From Daldinia sp. FL1419 (lineage: Eukaryota > Ascomycota > Sordariomycetes > Xylariales > Hypoxylaceae): DNA of 64,000 nt. Of the stretch, positions 36,618 through 49,500 are shown piece after piece. Positions within the stretch are counted from its first letter, which is position 1; every line of letters begins with the position of its first letter. Where the stretch lies: assembly GCA_025201765.1 (NCBI GenBank), contig MU623400.1, positions 124,001 through 188,000 of the forward strand, in the 5' to 3' direction. The notes beneath the pieces are model-generated. The model saw only the letters and a list, made by a program, of their open reading frames with translations, searched no databases and was not told the DNA's origin. The translations under genes and the position numbers were made by a program.

Positions 36618-37575
36618 ATGCTCTTGTTTCCTCTTTCTAACAAGGCGGGCATCTTGCTCGCCGCGCTATCCAGCGTTGGTGTAGCTGTTGCTGGACCCGT
36701 AGATGTTCAACAGGCAGCCAATGTAAATAACCCATAATCCTTTTTTGTCCTTTCTACTCTCTAGGACCTATCCCTTTTAGTATCATCGCTAATACTCTAT
36801 ATAGAATGCCGCACGAGCTGCCGCTGTCTCAACCGTCACAGGTTACGCTCATCCGTTGACACTCACTGCCCTGACTTCGCTTCGCCCTGATCAGATGCCC
36901 CTGTCTTACGCCTCGCCTCCTACGGCAATTCCAGTCCCTACTCGACTACTTCCTCCTGGACAGGCTGCCGTGGAAACCGGCATCCAAGCCGAGGTGGCGG
37001 ACGTCTCCGAGCCCGAACCCGCCGCACAGACTGACGCGCCTAGTGCCACTTCTGTCTGCACGTCCATCGGTGGCTCTTACCCTACAGCCACTATTCCCAA
37101 CTTCTGCAACCCTTCGGCCCAAGTCAACGCGCCTAGCTTAATCACGAGCCGCACCGACATTCCGACCGCGACCGTGAGCGTGGGTGCTGTGTCCAACAAG
37201 CTCGACTGCTGTGTCCAGTGCGCTGGCATCTTCAACTGTGTTGCCTGGAGCTTTGTCCCGGTTTACACGCAGGCGCCCAATGCGCACCTCCCTGGCGGTT
37301 TCGATCCCTGGGGCCGTGGTGACTGCGAGGTCGTCTATCATACAGGCAATCCTGATGACGAGGCCGGCACCGCGCACGATAATTCCGCGGCGAACCTATG
37401 CCCCAACGGCAAGGTCGGTGAACTTCTCGCTATCAGTGGCAGCGCCACGACTAACGGCAGCTGGACGAATCTCTACCACAATGGCTGGAACGAGGGACCG
37501 TGCGCCGAGCCCGTTGCTCCTTTTGATAGTGGCAAGGACGCGGGACGAGGAGATGCGGCAAACTTGTGTTCGTAG
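36618..37575 (+). CDS. Secreted cysteine-rich protein with apple/PAN-like domain
   Basis: Two exons, 36618-36722 and 36805-37575, about 291 aa; the 82-bp intron has GTAAAT and TATAG ends. An N-terminal signal peptide is clear: MLLFPLSNKAG, then LLAALSSVGVAVAG. The mature part has a Pro/Ala-rich stretch and then a Cys-rich domain with LDCCVQCAGIFNCVAW, GFDPWGRGDCEVVY, NLCPNGK and YHNGWNEGPC. This arrangement occurs in a widespread family of secreted ascomycete proteins and resembles apple/PAN folds, which bind protein or carbohydrate. The protein probably acts outside the cell or in the wall; no enzymatic motif is seen. An upstream in-frame ATG at 36552 would bury the signal peptide and is less likely. 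Confidence 0.8.
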
Positions 37576-39268
37576 GGTGGGGAGTTATGAGACGAGAACC
37601 GAGTCTATTAAAGATAGGTGATTGCTCCTTAGTTTTACGACCGTTACCACGATAGCTACTTGTAATGAGATTATTAACTCCTGCTCTGTACTTCGTCGTG
37701 GTCCAAATTTAAGGTACCACCATAGTCGCGTCATCACTGGACACTGGTCATCCCTAACAAGAGCACAATTAACCTCGTGCCCTTTTCTGCAATTGATAAT
37801 AAAACGTAGTGACTCTCTCGTATGCCCCAGCCACAATAACTTTACTCGCCCATGATTACTCGCCTGGAGATTTAACGCAGCCCTAGAGCGCAGGGTCCCC
37901 CATATCACAACAGCGGGTAAGGCAACGGCAATCGTTAAAGTGCATAGAATATAATATAAATAGTACGGAAAATATCTACCGAATAGCCTTGCCAGCCTGC
38001 AGAAACTTTTCATATAGTGTTGTCAATTTCGGTTTCATTTGCGCAGACGTTTAGGCTAGATGTCGGCGGTCTAGATCTCTGGTTTTATACATGACAGCCC
38101 TCTCGCAGGTTGGGATGAGACCAATCCCATGCTGCGAAATGAGGTATGCGGGAATTTTGTATGTAGTGTAATATCATAACGTGGACAGGAAATGTTACGT
38201 TAAGGGTAGCCTACTTGCTGGGTAGGGAGATGGATAGATGTTGGGGACGGTACGGGGGCTCTCGGTGCTTACTGTTGAATGCTACGCTGAGCGGAAGCGG
38301 GAAGGGGAAGTTGTGGGATATAGAATCTAGGCCACACGTTGCTGTGGTATAGAATAAACAACCCATTTAATAGTTTCGGTAAGCTTACGCTTATAAATCC
38401 GAAGACGAGAACGACGGCGGCTTCTTATTATTCCATTCGTTCCTTCTCTCTTCAAGACTCCATATCCTTGAGGTATCTTAGAGCCGAATCGTACGTAGCA
38501 GAGCGTATCTCCGAGAAAAAGGGGGAAATATGTGGCGGTGTGACCAATATAGAATGATGAAACCCCTAATCCCGACAAAAAGGCAGATAGGAAGCGATGG
38601 AAGACAGTATATTACTCTTCTGATTACGTCAGATAAAGGATTGGAACAACGCATCATCTCCTCTCCCTGTCTTTACATCCCACGGGTCTAGTGGGCCTGG
38701 CCCAAAATGCGTTTGTACTTCGTTTCGGCCCCATTGGATAGTCTACGTAGGAGGAAACTTCCCAACAATCCTCCGGGGAGGACCACCCGGGACCCCAGGT
38801 GAGATATCGCGGTTAAGTGTAGTCGGGAAGTTATTTTCGCATCTCGGGCAACCAGTAACGCGCATAACCACGAGCTCCAGGCGCCGCCACGTGTATAACA
38901 GAGAGGATCAGGTGACGTCTTCGTACTGCATATCAATATATTCAGGCCACTATCGTACGGCTCGTAGGGTAAGTAATACGCCGCGGATCGAAGTGAACGA
39001 TGAACGCGGAGTTAATGCATGGCACCGGTGTTCCTGATCCGCCTTCACATGCATCTAACGCTAGTGATAGACCTCTGCAACTCTGATGTTGTTAGTGACC
39101 ATGTCTTTCTGCAGACCTGCAAGCCCCTGCGATCCACGAATCGAGTAGCCGACTTCGCAACCATCAGCGTAACTAGGATATGGCCACTGGATATATAAAC
39201 TATCCCCAAAGATAGAGTAATAAAAACCGCTATGCTACATATAACTTCCATCGTATCTAGATAGCAAG
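37576..39268. other. Intergenic, no gene seen
   Basis: A minus-strand frame at 37585-38013 with a hydrophobic segment is not supported by any recognisable motif. The rest has no coding signal. The SDR promoter is in the last 200 bp. Confidence 0.5.
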
Positions 39269-40228
39269 ATGGCACCACAGAAACCTCACCTAGACGTGAA
39301 AACATCCCTCCGGATTACCCTGGGCACCGGCGCCCCCGGTTCCTTGACAGCCCCGCCCCCACCTCTATCTCAAACATCGGGAGCGGCCCGGGCCCAAGAA
39401 CGGTTCCGTGTGGCCGGGAACGCCATCGTCACCGGTGGCTCCGGTGGTCTCGGTTTCACAGCATGTCGGGCTCTCCTAGACCATGGCGTAGAAGGTCTCA
39501 TGATCTTTGACATAAACCAAACAGCAGCCCAAGCCGCCATAGATCTACTCAGCTCCGAATTCCCCAGCGCCAAAATACGATTTCTGAAGGTCGACGTAGC
39601 AGACGAGGATGCTGTAAACTTGGCGGTTTCGGAGACGGTCAAGTTCCTCGGAAGCGTAAGCACCTTGGTGCTATGTGCAGGAATAGTAGAGTTTAAGCAC
39701 GCTCTGGATTGGAACAAAGAGGACTGGGATAGAGTACTCAATGTTAACTTAGTTGGCGGGTACTTCGTTGCTCGTGCAGTCGCTCAATCCATGATAGAGC
39801 ATGGAATCGGAGGGAGCATAACGTTTATAGCAAGTACGACGGCGCATAGGATCACCTTTCCTCAGTTGGTATGTAGTACCGTGTTTCTTTCCCCTCCCAA
39901 GCTATGTTATCTTCTGAACTGACTTTTATGATAGCAAATGACTTATGGAGTCTCCAAAGCCGGAGTGATATCTCTGGTGAAGCAGTTGGCTGCAGAATGG
40001 GCAAGGTACGGAATTAGAGTTAACTCTATTTCTCCAGGATACATCGAAACCAGCTTGACTGGACTTATTAGCGACTTGACAAAAATATGGATTAGTCGTA
40101 ATCCAATGGGAAGAATGGGGCAACCCGACGAATTAGAGGGGGCTATTGTGATGCTCGCAAGTCGTGCTGGGAGTTATTTCAATGGCACGGATCTGCTAAT
40201 GGACGGAGGGCAGACTCTTTTCATGTAA
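39269..40228 (+). CDS. Short-chain dehydrogenase/reductase (SDR)
   Basis: Two exons, 39269-39868 and 39935-40228, giving 297 aa; the 66-bp intron is GTATGT...ATAG, phase 0. Classical SDR features: cofactor motif TGGSGGLG at residues 55-62, LCAG in place of NNAG, a Ser/Thr cluster near 189-191, catalytic YGVSK (Tyr204, Lys208), and the SPGYIET region after it. The acidic DINQ at the end of beta-2 favours NAD(H) over NADP(H). A Pro-rich N-terminal extension of about 45 aa precedes the fold. Substrate unknown; relatives reduce sugars, sorbose-like polyols or ketones. Its 3' end lies only 44 bp from that of the convergent adenylyltransferase gene. Confidence 0.92.
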
Positions 40229-40272
40229 TGCTGTTGTCGATGCGCAGCCTTGGTAGTTAATAGACTCCTACA

Positions 40273-41484
40273 TTAAGTATGAGATTCCGCCTTGAGTTTT
40301 CGAATGGCTGTGCTGCTTATTTTTGTAGCAAAATTTTGTGTGTCTGCTGACTTATGCACGATACCTTCGGCATCGAGAACATCGACCTCAAACGTCTCCA
40401 ACTGTCGCCAGCCTAGTTCTTCTCGCTTTTTATTCACCGCATTTCCGCCGCTTCTTGTCTCGCCTGAAACTACGAGTGCATCCATATTTTCGGTTGTGAT
40501 GGTAGGCCCAAAGGCATCCTGGATAACCACACAGCGAACCTCGATAGTACCGCCCCGGAATAAAGCAACAAGTTCGTTATTCTCCTTGGTGACTTGTAAA
40601 GACTGGCCTCCCTTCCAACCATTCTTCGATAATTCGAGTATCGAAGACAAAAATTCGATTGTGTTCGCGGCACGTTCGTCCCAAGATTGAACATATTCCG
40701 CGTATTTCTTTCTTTTCAGTAACTCATCGCCGGTGATACCAATAACAAATTTGCACGGAGCTGATGTGCCACTACCGGGCACATTTAGAAGTAACACCGC
40801 AGCGGTTAAAAGTAGTTTGTGTCCAGGATGCAGGTGATCAAATGTGCCTCCTAGACAGACGATGGAATGAGGAGTCGTTTGAGGAGACGACTCCGAAGAA
40901 ATCGGTGTCCCGAGTGATAAAGCAAGGCCACCATCCACAACAACTAGCTGGGATTGCTTCAGAGTTTGGATTCCTTCTAGGAGTTTAAGATAGGTTGAAA
41001 GTAGCCCGTAGCCCGGCTCGTTGTTCGTATGGAATATGTACTTCCAGGGGTAATAAGCCGCAGCGAATGTTGCAAGATCGACTATGACCGTATTATTCGG
41101 TTTTATGGCTGGTTTGTAATCAACCGGGACAGGCTTAGACACATCATGGTCGATTAGAACAACCCGGGCGTCTACGGATCCGGGCCCGGCATGAATATCG
41201 GTAGGTATAGAAAGTTCAGCGCAGATGACGGATATGATGCTGTACAGGTCCGCCAGAATAGACTGCGCGTGGGGCCATGAAAGAGACTTTTGTCGTAGAA
41301 ATTGGCCTGTGAGAATTGGCGATGCTAGAGCGATGATTAATACCTCTCCATGTTTTCCGCTCTTCTCAGTTTTCAGTCTTGCGAGGGCGGCCTTAAGCGG
41401 GGGCTCATATGCGGCGTTAAGAGCCAACCGGGATGGGGGATGTGGAGGTGGGGGTAGTAATAAGAGGGAGGGGAGATCTGCCAT
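40273..41484 (-). CDS. CAB4: Phosphopantetheine adenylyltransferase (coenzyme A synthesis)
   Basis: Intronless, 403 aa from the ATG at 41484; the open frame continues upstream but family similarity begins here. The nucleotidyltransferase core starts near residue 208 with GGTFDHLHPGHKLLL, whose HPGH is the (H/T)xGH catalytic motif, and ends near the C-terminus with KISSTAIRK, the ISSTxIR phosphate-binding motif. GITGDELLKRKKY lies between them. The enzyme transfers AMP from ATP to 4'-phosphopantetheine to make dephospho-CoA, the fourth step of CoA synthesis. The N-terminal 200 aa form an extension typical of fungal Cab4 proteins. It is an essential housekeeping gene by family. Confidence 0.92.
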   Translation of the reverse strand: MADLPSLLLLPPPPHPPSRLALNAAYEPPLKAALARLKTEKSGKHGEVLIIALASPILTGQFLRQKSLSWPHAQSILADLYSIISVICAELSIPTDIHAGPGSVDARVVLIDHDVSKPVPVDYKPAIKPNNTVIVDLATFAAAYYPWKYIFHTNNEPGYGLLSTYLKLLEGIQTLKQSQLVVVDGGLALSLGTPISSESSPQTTPHSIVCLGGTFDHLHPGHKLLLTAAVLLLNVPGSGTSAPCKFVIGITGDELLKRKKYAEYVQSWDERAANTIEFLSSILELSKNGWKGGQSLQVTKENNELVALFRGGTIEVRCVVIQDAFGPTITTENMDALVVSGETRSGGNAVNKKREELGWRQLETFEVDVLDAEGIVHKSADTQNFATKISSTAIRKLKAESHT

Positions 41485-43312
41485 GGTGGTGTTGTGTATG
41501 TTGCAAGAATGGATATATATGATCTGGGTTATTGAGCCTCGGTAAATACCTCCAAGGTAAGTTTTTGAAGGTGGTGTAAAATGACTCGGAGATGACAAAA
41601 ATATATAAACAAATTTGTTAGCTAAAATAAGTTCTCTTAATGTTAAGGATTTGTTTCATCTAAGAGGTGGCGTGATATGTAATAAGCATGAAGTTTTGAG
41701 CTAATTCTTCGCGGGGCAACGAGTCGAAACTATAGGAAGAAGAAAAGAGAACAAAGCTGAACGTATAAGAGAATATCCGTCGAGATCGATGTTATAAGGC
41801 AAGAAGCAACAGTATAACTACCTAGGTAGGTACCTTAGTGCCTTAATCTGCAAAAGGTTTCTGATTAATAAGATAGCCTACCTAACCTAGGCATGTAGGT
41901 ACCTAGGTAACATAACCTAGGTAGATAGGATGATAGGATGACTGGATGGACGTATGGAAGATATGCGAAGATGGCCGCTGGTATGCATGTGTTGCTTGTG
42001 TCGTAAATCAGTGGATGATTATTTGATAGGAAAGCCAAATGGAAAAACCCCTGTCAAGAAGCCGCTAACTACCAAAATAAATAAATAGTTACAAAGTATA
42101 CGTATCTTTGTGGCAGCTGGCAATGTGGGATGTTTTTCGGTGTCAGGTGTGAGTGATACAACTTCCAGTTTTCTCCGATTGTTGTGCAACCCTAACAAAT
42201 CCAAAGTTTGATTCATGCTATTCATTATCCCAGAAAGAACTCAATGAGAATGAATATTCTAATGTGCTTAAAAGGTGTTCTTTGGTATATCACAAGTGCT
42301 TTCTTGATCCCACATGCCCATGTAAAGAGGGAAATATTGACCTTATCTTTATTTCATAGCATGTACCTAGCAGAAGTATCTGAGTACCCTACGTACATAG
42401 TGTACATAGTAATTGGTATAAAGCCGCGAACAACGAGGAAATGGCTACATCCTAGTAGCCAGGTACTTGGAAGTACCCGAGTATTATACATACCACAATG
42501 AACAAGGCTCTAGGTAAGGTTAGGTTAGTAGCAGGTAACTAGCGCTTTGTGAGGGGAAACTTGCGGCGGTACTCGCAAGTAAAAGAGGGAAATCTTACCA
42601 AAGACATCGTGCCCAACCATCTCCACACTCGTTAGAAGGTATTGTTCAACGGCCTCTGTTGGAGATCAACTCCCAATCGTATAAGATTAGTAACCGCAGA
42701 GTCGACTTTGAAAACCTGTATTAGAGATACAGGTGTAAAGTTGTAGACTCAATCATCCTCAGTAGGACGCGACAAGGACTGAACGCCTAGTTTATACTTT
42801 TACATCCTTCTTCTACTTCTTCTTTACCTTCATCAAAACCGCGCGGCGCCAAATCCAATTGCGATCAGTACCTATACCTACCTAGTTATACCAACACCAA
42901 ACACCCGCGGTACATTTCGATACATACTATACCTAGAGTATTCCTTACCTCTTACACAGTAAAAATCCCAGAGCCCAACCAAGAATCCTCCCGCCCGACG
43001 TCGCGAACCTATTTCCAGCAGGGTCGTGTCCTAGTTTTTTTTGGCTTTGGCTTTGGCCGCCGTCGAATTCTACACATTCTACTTGCGATATCCAACATTG
43101 AAAATTATCAACTGTATTTATTAGCGACATCGACGCGGGCTTTGACAAGTCGAACGAGCGTTCCCTTACTTCCCACCCTCCTGCGGTTTTCTTTTTTTTC
43201 TTCTTCCTGCGATTTTTGCTCGTACTTACATCCTTTCACCACAACGCCGGCCAATAGACGTTCGATCCAGTCAGTTTCTCGCAGCTTTGTCGCGGCTGTT
43301 AGCGCATCCAAC
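41485..43312. other. Divergent intergenic with ACCTAGGT motif cluster
   Basis: Promoter region shared between the adenylyltransferase gene (-) and the WD40 gene (+). Dense ACCTAGGT/AGGTACCT motifs occur at 41819-41932. No gene is supported; frames at 42153-42501 appear random. Confidence 0.5.
41819..41932. repeat. Cluster of palindromic ACCTAGGT motifs
   Basis: Several copies and half-copies of ACCTAGGT and AGGTACCT within 115 bp. The same motif recurs singly in most intergenic regions of the window and is absent from the exons I inspected. Confidence 0.7.
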
Positions 43313-45263
43313 ATGAACCAAGCAAGCCAGTACGGAGCCGCCCCGAGACGAACTAATACATATGGTTCCCAGCATGATGAACTCCATATTTCTTCCACTA
43401 TGAGCCACAGCGGCCAAATCTCTCCGCGGGACTACACTACCGCCTCCGCTCCGCACATCAAGCTTGACCAACCCGCATCGCAACCCGTCAATCCCCAATA
43501 TCAAACTTCGGGTGTGCCCAACATCCTTCAACCTGGAGGACTAGGCCCCGGTCGTCCCCCAGCTCTCAGTGCCAATACCGCACCTACCCTGCCCACCATG
43601 TCCGGCGCTATACAACATTCTCCGAGCGAGTACGCTTCGCCGTCCAAACCTCCGACTTTGAGTTTATCTGCAGCTCATGGCTACTCTCGCTCTAGTCCCG
43701 CCGCTCCTTACGACAACCCTTCTACCTCGTACTCTCCCTATACTCCTACTACCCCGGGGGGATCGAACCCCGGCCAATCCCAATATATGTCGCCTCAAGA
43801 TCCTAAATATACCGCTCCCGGCTCCCAGCGAAATATCTCAAACACGCCGCTCGGCTTAGCCGATATTCGACCTCGAGCCGACTCGAGTTTGTCTGACGGC
43901 CCGCCTGGCACCCTAGGTTACGACCCTGCCAATGTTCAACCCTCCACTAGCAATTACTTGGCTCCTTGGGCGCTCTATGCGTTCGACTGGTGTAAATGGG
44001 CTCCCCAAGGCAGGGGAGCGGGCAAGGTTGCCATTGGAAGCTATCTAGAAGACGGCCATAACTTTGTATGCTAGCAACCCGTAGCTCGAGTCTGAACCTT
44101 TTTGCGACTATCGGCTGACCCTGTTTGCAGATCCAAATACTCGATACCCAGATTACTAATACCCCTTCCGATATATATACCCCCGGTTCGTCCAAGTATA
44201 GCATGGAATTTACCAAGGTTGCAGAAGCAACTCATTCATACCCCGTCACGCGCCTCTTGTGGGAACCGCCATCTTCCCAGAAGCAGTCTACAGATCTGCT
44301 GGCTACTTCTGGCGATCATCTTCGGTTATGGTCCCTGCCATCCGACGCCCAGTCATCTCATTCGAACAATATAACCAAACCGGGCCTGGGTGCACCCGTC
44401 ACGAAGCTTACACCATTGGCGCTGTTATCTAACTCGAAGACTCCTGACCATACGGCGCCTCTTACGTCGTTGGATTGGAATACCGTTTCACCCAGTCTTA
44501 TTATTACCTCCAGCATCGACACGACATGCACAATCTGGGACATTCCGTCCCTAACAGCCAAGACGCAACTTATTGCTCACGATAAGGAAGTCTACGATGT
44601 TCGATTTTGCGCCAATAGTGTGGACGTGTTCGTCAGCTGTGGACAAGACGGAAGTGTGCGAATGTTCGACCTTCGCAGCTTGGAGCATAGCACTATCATC
44701 TATGAACCAACCGCCAAGGATGATCGAGGTAAGTTACTAGAATGATGTTTCCCCCGAGAGACAAATTAATTAACCAAACGGTAGACGCAAACGGTGGCAG
44801 GATAAGCCCGACGCTAGCCCAGCAAACCATGTCGCATGCACCACCCCTTTTGAGGTTGGCAACTTCGCCTCACGATACGTACCTTCTAGCTACTTTTGCT
44901 CAAGACTCTAATGTTATTCGCATTCTCGACGTACGACAGCCGGGACAGGCACTACTAGAACTACGCGGTCACGGTGGATCTGTGAACTCGGTTGAATGGT
45001 CTCCCGGAAGGAGGGGTTTGCTCGCTTCCGGCGGTGACGACTGCCAAGTTTTGCTTTGGGATCTTCTTAACAGCACTCCTGCTCCCGGTTCGTCCTCCAA
45101 CGGTCCCGGATCGGCAGAAAAACACCTTACCCCGGTCGCTAGCTGGCAGTGCGATTACGAGGTGGGTAACCTAGGCTGGGCTCCTCCCCTTCATAACGGC
45201 GAGGGTGTTGGTGACTGGCTTGGTGTCAGCGGTGGACGAGGAGTCTGGGGTGTCAAGATCTGA
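43313..45263 (+). CDS. WD40-repeat protein, WDR68/DCAF7 (HAN11) family
   Basis: Three exons: 43313-44065, 44131-44728 and 44785-45263, giving 609 aa. Introns of 65 and 56 bp are GT-AG with correct phase. The N-terminal 225 aa are Ser/Pro/Tyr-rich and disordered. The beta-propeller begins near APWALYAFDWCKWAP. WD units are visible at LLATSGDHLRLW, LIITSSIDTTCTIWD, DVFVSCGQDGSVRMFDLR, VIRILDVRQPG and LLASGGDDCQVLLWD. The APWALYA... start and the ending GVWGVKI match the conserved WDR68/An11 family (Ypl247c in budding yeast), a scaffold for DYRK/HIPK-type kinases. The long N-terminal extension is fungal. Start taken from the first ATG in frame. Confidence 0.87.
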
Positions 45264-46519
45264 AGTACTCTAGTAATGTATATGAAAAACTGGTGCAGCT
45301 GGAGTCCTACGAAGCAAAACCTCGCATGCCAATAGGAATGCTTTAGCGATGATCTATAGAGTCGGCACTACCCTTCAGACTGCGATGTGCATTTTCGAAG
45401 CAAGGCGTTATCTGGGCCCACATCACGTTTTTGGTTACGAACAAGCTCTCGAGTTTGTGATAGCTGAGCAGGAGACGGCTGATTGCCCGGTAAAGTAGAC
45501 TATCTTTGATGAAAATGATCGAGCCGGCCCACTATCGATCATGAGAGGCACATGCCGTGTCATCCAACACAAATTGTCTAGGAGTATGGTACCCAAGTCT
45601 TAATTTGTATATTAGCAACCGTGCTAGTGGTGAGCAAGCAGAATACCGTAATGAGTCGGTAGGAGGATGGTTTCGGCATATGACAAGTGCTGGTAGCTGG
45701 TGGTGTTTGGTGGTAAACGGCGAGGCGAGGCATGGCGGCTTCAGTACAATAAGACAACCATGCACTTTAAAACAGGAGTGGGTGGTGAACTAGAGGTGTG
45801 TTTTATTCTGTTTCCCGGTGCTTCTAGTTTTATGCTTCTGTAGTGTTCAAAGATATATACCCCGGCGGATGGATGAAGAGTAAAATTACTACAGACAATG
45901 CATTAACTTGGGTGATCTTTTAGTAGTTATGATCTGGTGAGGAAACTATGGGAGCTGATTGTGATGATGGTGAAAATAAATTTGATATTATTGATTCATA
46001 CTTTTCGTCATAATGTAAAAACCCAGTCATTTAAGATTTGTTTTAAATATAGTTTTTATCATGATACATTTATCAAAACTTGATTTTTGATTTTTGATTC
46101 TCCTTTTGATAGCTTCTTCAACCATCAAACTTCTTTATGGAAGCGCAAGTTAGTTGTTACCAGTTCAGTGCTTAGGTTAACTAGTACCTATCTAACATAA
46201 TATAGTCCGTGCCAAGCCGCTTTCTTTCATCATTGGTTAGGTATTAATGAAGCCACGCTAAGCTATAAAGGGATTAGCGTACTTGAAGCTTCCATTCTCC
46301 AGAATTATCCCAGAGATTTAGGTGGTTAAGCACGTTGCGGCTGCAGCAACTTGCACCGTAAAAGAAAACCATCCTTCGCGTTCATTTTCCATCAACTTTA
46401 CTCGCCTTTGACACCTTTCACACCTTTTTCTCATTTCCTTTCAAACTTTTTACACCTTTTTTGCCTCCTTTCGCATCACTACACACGATAATAATATATG
46501 CCCTGAATAATTGATCATA
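45264..46519. other. Intergenic, no gene seen
   Basis: Overlapping frames at 45532-45793 are not protein-like. The final 150 bp, with CT-rich stretches, are the leader of the Spt5 gene. Confidence 0.5.
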
Positions 46520-49500
46520 ATGAGCGATCCTCGCGACCACGACCTCGAGTCCGAGGACGAGGAAGACTTTAATCCAGCGCCTGCTGACCTTAGCGACGAA
46601 GAGGAACAGGATGACCAACCAAGGCAGTCACGGAAGTCCTCGCCTCCTCACAATGGGGGGGATAATGAAGGTGACGAAGAAGATGAAGATGCCGAGGACG
46701 ACTTGGGTGGAAATGACGACGACGACGAGGACGACGAAGAGGAGGACGAAGAAGACGAAGAAATCCAGGTAAGACATTTCCCAATCGACCCCATGACTCA
46801 CCAGTTCCTTCCTTATACTACTGGGGTAAATTAATTCCTAACTCAATTTCTGCTTGCAGGGTCACCGCCGCAAGCGTCGTCGCGACAGACGAAACGCGTT
46901 CATCGATATCGAAGCTGAAGTCGACGATGAAGACGAAGGCGAAGATGACGAAGAAGCCGCAGAAGAGAACGAGGGATTTATTGAGCACGAAGAAGCCGGC
47001 GACTTTGGCGAGCAAAGTCGACTTGATGATGATCGACGGCATCGCGAGCTCGACCGACAGCGTGACGCGATTACACAGGAAGATTTGGAGCGTGCGGCTG
47101 AAGGATATGTGCGCAAGTATGGAAACCGCCGTACTGCTAAAGGCATGGGTGATTCCGCCATTATTCCTCAGAGGCTGCTACTTCCCAGCGTTGACGACCC
47201 AGGCATCTGGGGTGTGCGATGTAAGGAGGGCAAGGAGCGCGAAGTCGTTCAAGCCATTACCAAGAGGATAGCCGAGCGCTGGAATACGAAGGACCAGCTA
47301 GCTGTCACCGCAGTCTTCGAACGAGGCGGGCCTAATTCCATCTTGAAGGGTTTGATCTACGTGGAAGCCCCCCGACAGACAGACGTGATGTTGGCACTCG
47401 AGGATATGATGAACGTATACCCTCGTACTAAAATGCTTCTTGTTGATATCAAGGAGAGGCCCGATTTACTGAGGGTTCAGAAGACCCCTACTCTAGAACC
47501 CGGTGCTTGGGTACGACTCCGCAGACCCGCCAAACACGCCGGCGATCTTGCGCAGGTGCTCGATATCACGGAGAATGGCCTCGATGCCAGAGTACGCTTC
47601 ATCCCCAGACTCGACTACGGGCTGCGAGATGAATCGATACTATTGACCGCCGACAAGAAACGAAGACGTCCGGTTGCAGGCCCACGACCCCCCCAAAGAT
47701 TATTCAGCGAAGTAGAAGCCAGGAAAAGACATCCACGCACGCTGCAGTACAGCAGTCAAACCAATACCTGGAACTATAACGGTGATGAATTTGAAAAGGG
47801 TTTCCAGGTCAAGGATATCAAAATTCAGCATTTAGTTGTTAGCGATGTGAACCCAACGCTAGAGGAAGTTACTAGGTTTGCTTCTGGAGGCGAAGACGGT
47901 GTCGAAAACATCGATCTCAAGTCCCTCGCTGCCAGTCTCAAGGATAGCAATGCAAACGTTGCATATCTTCCGGGTGATGTGGTGGAGGTCTACGAAGGCG
48001 AACAGAAGGGTGTAGTCGGCAAGGCTACAAACGTTCAAGCAGATATCGTTACGCTTTCAGTCACCGAAGGTGATCTCGTTGGGCAGACCATCGAGGTGCC
48101 TACGAAGGGTCTTCGCAAGCGTTTCCGAACCGGTGACCACGTCAAGGTCATTGGCGGTAGTCGGTATCGCGATGAGGTTGGTATGGTCGTTAACATCTCC
48201 GAAGATCGCGTTACGCTTTTAACCGACCAGACTACCACTGAAATTACCGTATTTAGTAAGGATCTCAGAGAGGCTAGCGACATTGGTGGACAAGGATCCC
48301 TAGGTCAATATTCGTTGCTTGACTTGGTTCAACTCGATCCTATGACCGTCGGCTGTATCGTCAAGGTTGATCGGGAGACGTTGGTCGTATTGGATCAGAA
48401 CGGTGATACAAGGCAGGTTATGCCCTCACAGATCGCCAACAAGCTACCAAAGCGAAAGCTTGCTGTAGCCGCTGACCGCAACGGGTCTGAAATCAGACCG
48501 GATGATGTCGTCAAGGAATATGGCGGTATGGGCCGGCAAGGCAAGATCGTGCATATCCATCGTACTTATGTGTTTTGTCACACGAACGCTACCACAGAGA
48601 ATGCCGGTATTTTCGTGTCTAAGGTTAACAACGTGTCCACAATCTCGGCGAAGGGTGGCCGCGTCAACGCTGGCAACGCTGGACCAGATTTGACGTCGAT
48701 GAACCCCGCCAGAAAGATCAATCCGAATGGTGGCAGAAACGACATGCCGCCACCTAAAGCCTCATTCGGGCGTGATAAGTTGATTGGTCAAACGGTCACG
48801 ATCAGAAAGGGTGGCTACAAGGGTGTACTCGGTCGTGTCAAAGATACTACAGATACACATGCTCGCGTCGAAATGCACAGTAAGGGTAAGGTCATTAGTG
48901 TGCTGAAGACCGATATTACAGTCCGTGATAGTGTCACTGGACGGGAAATCAAAAATTATGATTCTCGTCGTCCCGGTCAGGGAGGGCTTCCCGGAAGGCC
49001 CACTCAAGGAAATTCAGATTGGAGCGGGGGTCGCACCCCTGTGAGCGGAGCTTCATCACGGACTCCCGCTTGGAAGACGCCATCTGCTGGAGCAAGTGGT
49101 GGACGCACCCCCGCGTGGAGCAAAAGCGGTGACGGTGGTCGAACGCCAGCGTGGGCCGATGGTTCGCGTACAGTCAATCCTTACGATGGGAGCAGAACTT
49201 CTTATGGTTCTGGTAGCCGCACACCTGCTTGGCAATCAGGCGCTAAAACACCAGCACCTGACCACTTTAGCCACGGATCCAAGACACCTGCGTACGGTGG
49301 TAGTAGCGGTGACAACTGGGGATCTAAGACACCTTATGGTGCTTCTGCGGCCACCCCTGGAGCCAGCGGAACCGATTCTTGGGGCTACACTCCTGGGGCA
49401 AGCGGATCGTCGAACCCCTACGACGCGCCGACACCTGGTGCTGGCCTTCTAGGCGCTCCCACGCCTGGTGCTATGAACGCTCCGACCCCTGGTGCCTACA

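Noticed and set aside
37585..38013. 142-codon minus-strand frame with one hydrophobic segment
   Set aside because: No recognisable domain and no promoter or splice pattern; likely chance.
46590..47161. Antisense Arg/Ser-rich frames
   Set aside because: Mirror of the acidic N-terminal repeats of Spt5.
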